NCBI GenBank assembly: GCA_046155815.1
Contig: JBJXFY010000345.1
Span: 1 to 24,412 of the forward strand
Direction: 5' to 3'
Length of the DNA stretch: 24,412 nucleotides
Source: JBJXFY01 sp046155815
GTDB lineage: Bacteria; Verrucomicrobiota; Verrucomicrobiia; Limisphaerales; CAIMTB01
A program made the translations under genes and the position numbers. The notes beneath the pieces were generated by a model. That model was not told the origin of the DNA, did not search any database, and worked only from the letters and a program-made list of their open reading frames with translations. This document shows positions 15,190 to 22,054 of the stretch, in pieces (within the stretch, counting starts at the first letter, position 1; each line of letters begins with the position of its first letter).

Positions 15190-16914
15190 TCATTCGGCCG
15201 GTTCTCCGCGCAGGGCGAGGAGCTGGAACGCCGGCGTCGGCGCGGTGAAGCCCTTCAGCTTCACCGGTTCGAGGGCGCGGACCTCCGCGCGGTCGCCGAG
15301 GGCGGCGCGGGTGGTCTCATCCATCACGACCTGTCCCGGGCCCGCGATGCTGCACAGGCGCGAGCCGAGGTTCACGCGCTCGCCGAGCACTGTGTAGTTC
15401 AGCCGATCCGCGGAGCCCATGCAGCCCGCGACCACGTCGCCCGTGGCGAGGCCGATGCCGACTTCGAGTGAGTGGCGCGAAGTTTCGCTCAGCCGGCGGC
15501 GCTCGGCGAGGATGCCGAGGGCGCAGCGCGCGGCGCGCAGCGCGTCGTCCGGCCCGGTGACCGGCGCACCGAAGAGGGCCATGAGCAGGTCGCCGACGAA
15601 CTTGTCGAGCACGCCGCCGCGGCGCTTCACCACGGCGGTAAGCGCGGTCATGTGCTCGTTCAGCAGCTCGATCACGTCCGGCGGCGCCATGTTTTCCGTG
15701 TGCCCGGTGAAGCCGCGGATATCGCAGAAGAGCACGGTTACGCGGCGCACCTCGCCACCCAGCGCGAGGCCGCCCTCGAGGAGCTGCCGGGCAACCTGCT
15801 CGTCGGCCACGGTGTTGAGGATGGTGCGGTAGCGTTCCTTGAGCGCGAGGCCGGCGGACATCTCGTTGAACGCGCCGGCGAGCTGGCCCAGCTCGTCGCG
15901 CGAGCGCACGAGCACCCGCGTATCGAACAGGCCGCCCTGCACAGCGCGCGTGCCGGCGACGAGCTCGCGGATCGGCACCGAGAGGCCGTGCGAAAGCACC
16001 AGACTGAGCCCGAGCGCAAGCGACATGGCCGCCGCTCCGAGGCTGAGGATCTGCCATCGCAGGTGCGCCTGCTGGCGGAGGGATTCCGCGAGGCTGTACA
16101 CGCCCACCTGGAGCGGCCGGTCCCCGCCGCGGCCCGCCCCGTCCAGCGGCTCCGTCAGCACCCGGTGCGGCACGCCGTCGAGGGGCAGGAGAAAGTCATG
16201 GTTCCCCGCCGGCCGGCCGCCAAGCGCCCCGGACAGGGTGGCCTCGGCAGCCGGAGAAAAGCTGCCCGCCGGGCTGTGGAGCAGCCCGCCCGCCCAGACG
16301 GCGAAACGATGATCCGCCCGGGCCGCCGGAGCGGGAAGCTCGGCGGGAAAGGCCACGAGCAGCGCGCCGAAGACCTGCCGGCCGTCCCCGAGGGCGGCGC
16401 GGGTGGCCACCATTTCATGGAGACGCGCCACGCCACCCGGACCCGGCAGCGAGGCCAGCCCGAGCCGCTGGGCCGGGCCGCCCTGGAGCACCTCCGCGAC
16501 CAGCGCCCGGGTTCCCGCGTCCGGTGGCCGGCCGTCCGGTTCGGCGATCCATTCCCCGTCGGCGCTGAAGAACTGCACCAGGGTCGGCCGCGTCCGTCCG
16601 GGACCCTCGACGTTCAAGGCGCGCAGTTCGTCCGCGGACACGGACCGGAGCAGTTCGGCATCCTTCTCCTCGATCGCGGCGCGCAGGCGGACGTTGCCGC
16701 TCACGAGGTTCAGGCAGCGTTCCTCGACCACGGCCAGGCGCGAGGCTTGAAGCTGGGCGAAGTGATCGAACTGCGCGCGCACGCGCTGCTCGGACATCCG
16801 CCGCTGCGCCTCGCCCAGCCGCGCCTGGGCGACCAGGAGCGCCGCGCCCGTCGCCACCGCGACGACCGCCATCATCGCGGAGACGAGCTTCAGGCGGAAG
16901 CCGGGGCGCAGCAT
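15190..16914 (-). CDS. Membrane-bound class III adenylate cyclase with HAMP domain
   Basis: 574 residues. TM1 is at about 10-30. An extracytoplasmic sensor region of about 250 residues follows (31-285), with Cache-like blocks LVQFFSADGEWIAEPDG (112-128) and VFGALLVAF (181-189). TM2 is at about 288-309, a HAMP linker at about 308-360, and the cyclase homology domain at about 385-560. The metal-binding Asp residues are present: Asp398 (LFCDIRGFT) and Asp442 (LDKFVGDLLMALFG). The purine-specificity pair is Lys438 and Thr508, which favours ATP (class IIIb-like). The transition-state Asn515 and Arg519 (NLGSR) are kept, so the enzyme should be active and make cAMP. It follows the cupredoxin-like gene stop by one base (TGA-C-ATG), so the two are coupled. 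An external or periplasmic signal probably gates it through HAMP. Confidence 0.92.
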   Translation of the reverse strand: MLRPGFRLKLVSAMMAVVAVATGAALLVAQARLGEAQRRMSEQRVRAQFDHFAQLQASRLAVVEERCLNLVSGNVRLRAAIEEKDAELLRSVSADELRALNVEGPGRTRPTLVQFFSADGEWIAEPDGRPPDAGTRALVAEVLQGGPAQRLGLASLPGPGGVARLHEMVATRAALGDGRQVFGALLVAFPAELPAPAARADHRFAVWAGGLLHSPAGSFSPAAEATLSGALGGRPAGNHDFLLPLDGVPHRVLTEPLDGAGRGGDRPLQVGVYSLAESLRQQAHLRWQILSLGAAAMSLALGLSLVLSHGLSVPIRELVAGTRAVQGGLFDTRVLVRSRDELGQLAGAFNEMSAGLALKERYRTILNTVADEQVARQLLEGGLALGGEVRRVTVLFCDIRGFTGHTENMAPPDVIELLNEHMTALTAVVKRRGGVLDKFVGDLLMALFGAPVTGPDDALRAARCALGILAERRRLSETSRHSLEVGIGLATGDVVAGCMGSADRLNYTVLGERVNLGSRLCSIAGPGQVVMDETTRAALGDRAEVRALEPVKLKGFTAPTPAFQLLALRGEPAE

Positions 16915-16915
16915 G

Positions 16916-17560
16916 TCACGGGGCGGGGAAGCTCACCTTCAGCGTGGCGCCCCCGGTGAGTTCGACCGCCTGCTCGCGCACGTCCTTTTCCTCGACCCAC
17001 GCCCGGAGCGTCCAGCGGCCCGCCGGCAGGCCGGTGAGGCGGAACGCGCCATTGGTGTCCGTGCGGGTGAAATACGGTGTGGCCAGCACGAGGATCGTGG
17101 CGCGCATGTGCGGGTGGATTTCGCAGTTCAGCCGCACGATGCCGGGCTGGTCGAAGAGCTGTGGCGGCGGCCGGTCGCCCAGCGTGTAGCGGCCGAGGTC
17201 GAAGCGTCTCGGCTTCGAGTACGAGAAGACGTTGTGGAAAAGCCGGTCGTGGTTGGGAAACTCGACCGCGGTCCCGGCCTGCACGGGCAGGACGCTCTCC
17301 GCGAACTGGAGGTGATGCTGCGCCAGCACCGCGTTCGTGGCGGGCGGCGCGGCCGGGAAATCGCCTTCAAGGAACACCACCGCCACGGGCGGCGGCGGTC
17401 GGCCGATCAGCGCGGCGGGGACGTTCTCGTAGCGCGGTGGCAGCGCGGCCGTCGCGGCGGGACGCGGCAGCTCCACGCAGCCCTCGACGGTCGCGCCGTC
17501 GGCAAACCCGGCGAGTCCCATCGCCGCGGGGATGGCAGCCGTGAATCCAGCCCACTTCAT
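16916..17560 (-). CDS. Secreted cupredoxin-like protein with C-terminal regulatory-like domain
   Basis: 214 residues. The N-terminus (MKWAGFTAAIPAAMGLAGFADG) is a signal peptide. Residues about 60-160 form a plastocyanin/methylamine-utilisation-type cupredoxin. A His-containing strand FPNHDRLFHNVFS (101-113, with His109) is followed by LNCEIHPHMRATILVL (144-159), where Cys146, His149 or His151 and Met152 are the expected type 1 copper ligands. Residues about 160-212 (YFTRTDTNGAFRLTGLPAG, then WTLRAWVE) form a small carboxypeptidase-regulatory-like beta sandwich. Proteins with this pairing are periplasmic or surface exposed, and a copper-dependent electron-transfer or redox-sensing role is plausible. 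The cyclase gene begins one base after its stop. The next gene upstream, RbsD/FucU, is separated by 315 bases, so this is likely the first gene of the cyclase operon. Confidence 0.84.
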   Translation of the reverse strand: MKWAGFTAAIPAAMGLAGFADGATVEGCVELPRPAATAALPPRYENVPAALIGRPPPPVAVVFLEGDFPAAPPATNAVLAQHHLQFAESVLPVQAGTAVEFPNHDRLFHNVFSYSKPRRFDLGRYTLGDRPPPQLFDQPGIVRLNCEIHPHMRATILVLATPYFTRTDTNGAFRLTGLPAGRWTLRAWVEEKDVREQAVELTGGATLKVSFPAP

Positions 17561-17875
17561 GGGACGAGGTTGGCCAAGCGCGCGTCCGGCGGCAATGACG
17601 GCGGAGGTCAGGCCCTCCGGCCCCGGCTCAACGCTCGAAGACAGGCATCGGCGGCCGGCGCGTGACCGCGGGCGGAAACTGGCGGCTCAGCCGGTCGAGC
17701 GTGTCGGGCGTCCTTGGCGGCGGAGGGGCGCCGCGTCGCAACGGTTGGTGGTTGGACGAGCATCAGGTCCACCGGCCAAGAAGGCCGCCGCGACGGGTTC
17801 GGCGAGGATGCTCATGCCAGGATGCGGCGGAAGGCGGCTGCAGGCAGGGGTTGATGCAGTCCACGCCGCCCCCGC
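17561..17875. other. Intergenic stretch with possible coding remnant on minus strand
   Basis: The 315 bases between the RbsD/FucU stop and the cupredoxin start hold no convincing gene. On the minus strand two frames in succession look faintly protein-like: VDLMLVQPPTVATRR from about 17774, then a proline-rich tail PPPPRTPDTLDRLSRQFPPA running to a stop at about 17632. This could be a decayed gene or the leader of the cyclase operon. A promoter for that operon is expected here, but I could not pick one. Confidence 0.3.
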
Positions 17876-18322
17876 TCAGGCCGTCCGGCACCCCAGCGTG
17901 AGCAGCACGTTCGCCCAGAGCGCCTGGTCGCCGGTCTGCACGGTGAGGACATGGTCGGGCGACTCGACGGCCTGGTAGAAGGCCCACTTTGAGATCGGTG
18001 TCAGCGGCGATGCGACGCCGGCTTCGGCGGCGAGGCGGCGGAACTCCGCCCACGCTGGCGGCTCGCCGAGCTGCGCGTACGGGTCGTCCGGGGGGATGCC
18101 CATCGTGTTCACCTGGTCCACCGGCACCGCGCTGAGGATCGCCCGCAGCGCCTGCGCCACGGTCACGATGCCGGGCGCGAGGTTCAGGCACACCATCTCC
18201 GCGTGCGGCCCCTTCTTGGTCGAGGCCGGGTAGTTGCCGTCGGCGACGAGCACCTTCGCGTGATGCCCGGCGCGGCCGAGGATCTCGTTGATCCGCGGAT
18301 GGATGAGCTGGTGCTTGAGCAC
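17876..18322 (-). CDS. RbsD/FucU-family sugar mutarotase
   Basis: 148 residues, cytoplasmic. The family interconverts sugar anomers or ring forms (D-ribose pyranase, L-fucose mutarotase). The conserved N-terminal pattern is MLKHQLIHPRINEILGRAGH, with the catalytic His20 preceding VLVADGNYP (Asp28). The C-terminal pattern WAFYQAVESPDHVLTVQTGD is followed by ALWANVLLTLG, which lines up with the Tyr/Asn-containing end of FucU and RbsD. Spacing in the middle (NTMGIPPDDPYAQLGEPPAW) is closer to FucU-like proteins, but I cannot separate the subfamilies. No sugar transporter, kinase or isomerase is nearby. It begins 57 bases after the folD stop and may be the last gene of the operon that starts at 21184. 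Confidence 0.88.
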   Translation of the reverse strand: MLKHQLIHPRINEILGRAGHHAKVLVADGNYPASTKKGPHAEMVCLNLAPGIVTVAQALRAILSAVPVDQVNTMGIPPDDPYAQLGEPPAWAEFRRLAAEAGVASPLTPISKWAFYQAVESPDHVLTVQTGDQALWANVLLTLGCRTA

Positions 18323-18379
18323 GGCCGAGCGTGGCAGGGACCGGGAATCGGCTCAAGCGCGGCAGGCGCCGCGGAGGCC

Positions 18380-19279
18380 TCAGCCCGCCGACTGTGCACC
18401 GCGCGCAAGGCGTTCGGCCGCGAGCACGGTGTTGCGCATCAGCACCGCGATGGTCATCGGACCGACGCCGCCCGGGTTCGGAGTGATGCGCCCGGCCAAC
18501 GGCTGCACGGCGGTGAAATCCACGTCGCCCACGAGGCGGGAGCCGTTCTTCGCCGCGGGGTCGGCGATGCGGTTCACGCCCACGTCCAGGACCACGGCCC
18601 CGGGCTTCACCATGTCCGCCTTCACGAAGTTCGGGACGCCCATCGCGGCGATGAGAATGTCCGCGCGGCGGCAGTGCTCCGCGACGTGGCGCGAGCGCGA
18701 ATGCACCACCGTCACGGTGGCGTCGGCGCCGCGCCCCTTCTGCATCAGGATCGCGGCCATCGGCTTGCCGACTATGTTGCCGCGGCCCAGCACCACGACC
18801 TCCGCGCCGGCGGTGCGCGTCTTGGTGCGGAGCAGCAGCTCATGGATGCCCGCGGGCGTGCAGGGCATGAAGCCGGTGTCGTCGCCCAGCATCAGCTTGC
18901 CGAAGTTCACGGGATGGAAGCCGTCCACGTCCTTGGCCGGGTCCACGGCGGCGAAGACGCGAGGGGTGGAGATGTGCGGCGGCAGCGGCGCCTGCACGAG
19001 GATGCCGTGTACGTCCGGTGCGGCGTTGCACCGGATGAGGAGCGCCAGCAGTTCCGCCTCGGGCGCGGCGGCGTCAAGCACCCGCGTGGTGGCGCGCAGG
19101 CCGAGCTCGCGCGCCGTCTTGTCCTTCATCCCGACATAGACGCGCGATGCCGGATCCTCGCCGACACGGATGAAGACGATGTGGGGCTGCACCCCCTGGG
19201 CGGCAAGGCCGGCGACGCGGACGGCGGTCTCGCGGTTCAGGTCCGCGGCGTGCGCGCGGCCGTCAATCAGGTTGTCCAT
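18380..19279 (-). CDS. folD: Methylenetetrahydrofolate dehydrogenase / cyclohydrolase
   Basis: 299 residues from the ATG at 19279. The open frame reaches further upstream, but that part overlaps the SH3 gene in another frame. The bifunctional cytoplasmic enzyme interconverts 5,10-methylene-, methenyl- and 10-formyl-tetrahydrofolate. Visible motifs are SRVYVGMKDK (Tyr48 and catalytic Lys52), VHGILVQAPLPPHIS, the DVDGFHPVNFGKL segment, the nucleotide motif VVVLGRGNIVGKP, and the C-terminal TPNPGGVGPMTIAVLM. All are in family order and the length is normal. It starts 2 bases after the stop of the SH3-domain gene (TAG-GC-ATG), so it is translated from that operon. No start-site ribosome binding site is needed beyond coupling. 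Confidence 0.97.
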   Translation of the reverse strand: MDNLIDGRAHAADLNRETAVRVAGLAAQGVQPHIVFIRVGEDPASRVYVGMKDKTARELGLRATTRVLDAAAPEAELLALLIRCNAAPDVHGILVQAPLPPHISTPRVFAAVDPAKDVDGFHPVNFGKLMLGDDTGFMPCTPAGIHELLLRTKTRTAGAEVVVLGRGNIVGKPMAAILMQKGRGADATVTVVHSRSRHVAEHCRRADILIAAMGVPNFVKADMVKPGAVVLDVGVNRIADPAAKNGSRLVGDVDFTAVQPLAGRITPNPGGVGPMTIAVLMRNTVLAAERLARGAQSAG

Positions 19280-19281
19280 GC

Positions 19282-20295
19282 CTAGCGGACAATCTCGACG
19301 TGCTCGGCCTCGAGCACGGGCAGGCTGGGCCAGCGGGCGTCGAGGAACTCGCGGCCGGTGATGACCACGGTTCGGCCCACCGCGTCCGACCAGCGCCGGT
19401 CGGCGAAGCGCTCGCCGTGCAGGTAGTTCATTACCCGGCCGGTCTGCAGGTCGCGGATCGCATAGGAGCCCGGCGCCTGGATGTTCCATGAGCGCGCCAG
19501 CCGGCCCTCGCGACGCACCACGCGGGGCTCGCCGGCGGCGTCGAGCAGGGCCTTGAGCGACGACCCGGAGGACATCGGTGCGGGCTCCGCGACGGGCACG
19601 GACGGCGTGCCCGCCATCAGGATCCCGGGCGCGGCGGCGTGCGTGGCGTCCGGCACGTGGGTTGCGGCCGCCGGGGCCGGTGCCGAAGAGACGGATTCCT
19701 GGGGCGGCGGAGCCGGCGTGACCTGCGGCGCGGCCGGGGTGGCCGTCCCGGCCGGCAGGGCCGCGGCTGACGCGGGAGCGGAAGTTTCCGGCGGGGCGGT
19801 GGCGGCGGGCGGCTGCTTCTCCGTGGGGACCTCCACCTCGAGGTACGGGCCGGCGACAAAGCCGAGGATGCCTGGGGGTGGCGCGATCTGGATCCACTCC
19901 TCCTGCCGGGCCACCTCCCGGACTTCCGTGCCCTGCTCGATCCGGCCAACGACGCTGAACTCCTCGCCGGGGCCGGCGCGGACGTTGAGCCGCCTCACCT
20001 TCAAGGAGCCGGTGGCGGGGTCAAGAAAGCCGCCGTGGACCCAGAGCTTCACGGAGTCCGGCAGCTCGATGATGTACCACAGCGCCGGCTCGCCGGGCGG
20101 CGCATTGGTGACGGCGACCTCGCCGCGGGCGCGGACCTCGTCACCGCGGCGGAGCTGGCCGATGACCTCGCCCTCGAGCGTGGCGCGGGCGCGGATGTTC
20201 ACGGCGTCGCGCAGCGCCCGCGCGGGGCGGTGGGTGCTGTCCTGCGCGGCGGCGGCGCAAGCGGCCAGGAGCAGGGCCGGCAGGGCCTTCTTCAT
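19282..20295 (-). CDS. SH3-domain envelope protein with Ala/Pro linker
   Basis: 337 residues from the ATG at 20295, which overlaps the pseudouridine synthase stop (ATGA). MKKALPALLLAACAAAAQ is a signal peptide. Two bacterial SH3-like domains follow: about 30-95 (NIRARATLEGEVIGQLRRGD and the WYIIELPDSVKLWVHGGF strand region) and about 110-172 (RRLNVRAGPGEEFSVVGRIE and EEWIQIAPPPGILGFVAGPY). A long Ala/Pro/Thr linker (about 173-255) leads to a C-terminal domain with SYAIRDLQTGRVMNYLHGE and VVITGREFLDARWPSLPVLE, probably a small beta domain. SH3b domains of this kind bind cell-wall peptides, so a periplasmic wall-sensing or scaffold role is likely. Linkage to folD and an rRNA modification enzyme says nothing further about its job. 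Confidence 0.85.
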   Translation of the reverse strand: MKKALPALLLAACAAAAQDSTHRPARALRDAVNIRARATLEGEVIGQLRRGDEVRARGEVAVTNAPPGEPALWYIIELPDSVKLWVHGGFLDPATGSLKVRRLNVRAGPGEEFSVVGRIEQGTEVREVARQEEWIQIAPPPGILGFVAGPYLEVEVPTEKQPPAATAPPETSAPASAAALPAGTATPAAPQVTPAPPPQESVSSAPAPAAATHVPDATHAAAPGILMAGTPSVPVAEPAPMSSGSSLKALLDAAGEPRVVRREGRLARSWNIQAPGSYAIRDLQTGRVMNYLHGERFADRRWSDAVGRTVVITGREFLDARWPSLPVLEAEHVEIVR

Positions 20296-21008
20296 CGTGT
20301 GGTGAGCAAGGTTTTCACCTCCGCGGGTGTCAACGTCCGCCACCGGCCGGGGCGCAGCTCGCCGAGGCGGATCGGCCCGATCTGCACGCGCTGGAGCCGG
20401 ATGACGCGGTGGCCGAGCGCGGCAAACATGCGGCGCACCTCGCGGTAGCGGCCCTCGCGCAGCACGAGCTCGACGGTGCTGGCGGACTTCGTCGCGGCGA
20501 GCAACGCGGCACCTTCGGCGCGCAGGGTTTCACCGCCGTCCGGGATGCCCGCAGTGAGGCGTGGCAACAGGGCGGGATCCAGCTTGCCCTCGACAACGGC
20601 GAGGTAGCGCTTGTGGACGCCGTAACGAGGGTGCGTGAGGTGCAGGCAGAATTCGCCGTCGTTCGTGAGGAACAGCAGGCCCTCGCTGTCGCGGTCCAGC
20701 CGGCCGACGGGATAGAGCGACGACCACTCTGACGGGAGCAGATCGCCGACAATCTGGCGTTCCTCCGGATCCTTGCGGGTGCACAGGTAGCCTCGCGGTT
20801 TGTGGAGCGCAACGTAGAGCCGGCGGGCAGCGCGGACGGGCTGGCCGTCCACAAGCACGCGGTCGTGGAGCGGGTCCACCTTGCAGCCCGGCTCGAGTGC
20901 GGGCGTGCCGTTCACCGTGACGCGGCCATCGCGCATCCACTGCTCGGCGGCGCGCCGGGAAGCGACGCCGGCATCGGCGAGGAATTTGTGGAGGCGGAGG
21001 ACGGGCAC
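20292..21008 (-). CDS. RsuA/RluB-type pseudouridine synthase
   Basis: 238 residues from a GTG at 21008, chosen because it places the S4 domain right at the N-terminus. The open frame extends 25 codons upstream to another GTG, but that part is Arg/Pro-rich and overlaps the small basic protein gene. The S4 RNA-binding domain covers about 4-50 (LRLHKFLADAGVASRRAAEQ). The catalytic loop is PVGRLDRDSEGLLFLTNDG with Asp105. The family KPRGYLCTRKDP is at about 70-81 and EGRYREVRRMFAALGHRVIR is in the last third. The enzyme isomerises a uridine in 16S or 23S rRNA, and which one cannot be told. It starts 20 bases after the stop of the small basic protein gene, and its stop overlaps the SH3 gene start. 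Confidence 0.94.
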   Translation of the reverse strand: MPVLRLHKFLADAGVASRRAAEQWMRDGRVTVNGTPALEPGCKVDPLHDRVLVDGQPVRAARRLYVALHKPRGYLCTRKDPEERQIVGDLLPSEWSSLYPVGRLDRDSEGLLFLTNDGEFCLHLTHPRYGVHKRYLAVVEGKLDPALLPRLTAGIPDGGETLRAEGAALLAATKSASTVELVLREGRYREVRRMFAALGHRVIRLQRVQIGPIRLGELRPGRWRTLTPAEVKTLLTTR

Positions 21009-21028
21009 GGGCGCGGGGCGGCGCCGGC

Positions 21029-21184
21029 TTACTCGGGCGGCTTGGTCTTGCGGAGGCCGCTGACGCGATCGCCATCCTTCCACTGGCCGCGCTGCTTGAG
21101 GAGGGCGACGCGCTCGAAACGCTTGAGGACGCTGCGTTTTCCGCCGGTGGACGCGGCGGCGCGGAGGCTGCGGTGCTGGGACAT
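21029..21184 (-). CDS. Small basic protein conserved in Chlamydiae/Verrucomicrobia
   Basis: 51 residues from the ATG at 21184 to a TAA at 21029. The sequence begins MSQHRSLRAAASTGGKRSVL and continues KRFERVALLKQRGQWKDGDR before a basic tail. It is strongly basic (Lys/Arg about one in four), with no signal or membrane helix. It matches what I remember of a family of about 50-residue proteins universal in Chlamydiae and Verrucomicrobia (the TIGR04137 type), whose function is not settled but which is suspected to relate to ribosomes. Standing directly before an rRNA pseudouridine synthase supports that guess. It heads the co-directional run and has a plausible sigma-70-like promoter upstream. 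Confidence 0.82.
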   Translation of the reverse strand: MSQHRSLRAAASTGGKRSVLKRFERVALLKQRGQWKDGDRVSGLRKTKPPE

Positions 21185-21235
21185 AACTCGTTGGTTCAGG
21201 GAAACTGGCCGCCGGCCTGGGCCGCGCGTGGAGGA

Positions 21236-21263
21236 TTCATACCATGCCGGGCGCGGCCGACAA
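21236..21263 (-). promoter_or_regulatory. Candidate sigma-70-type promoter for the small basic protein operon
   Basis: On the minus strand TTGTCG (21263-21258) and TATGAA (21241-21236) are separated by 16 bases. The -10 box lies about 50 bases before the ATG at 21184. This is the most AT-rich spot in the 132-base divergent gap with the sirtuin gene. The match to consensus is moderate. Confidence 0.4.
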
Positions 21264-21316
21264 CCGTGGATTTGCGGCCCGCTTGTAGCGGCGGCCCGCC
21301 CCGCCACCTTGGCCCC

Positions 21317-22018
<702 letters not shown>

Positions 22019-22054
22019 GCACCCGGAGTTTGCCCTTCCCGCTGCCGAAGCCAA

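Noticed and set aside
15107..15193. ATG at 15193 (ATGA overlap with the cyclase stop) as the porin start
   Set aside because: The added residues come from a short dispersed repeat and would bury the signal peptide; the GTG at 15106 is preferred, though not proven.
13706..15397. 563-residue plus-strand frame
   Set aside because: Antisense to the porin-like gene, no recognisable domain, low-complexity basic composition.
17632..17813. Short minus-strand ORF beginning MSILAEPVAAAFLAGGP
   Set aside because: About 40 codons, no homology recognised, and better coding character switches to another frame; treated as a possible remnant only.
19282..19897. N-terminal extension of the folD frame up to 19897
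   Set aside because: It overlaps the SH3 gene in another frame and is not FolD-like; the ATG at 19279 fits the family.
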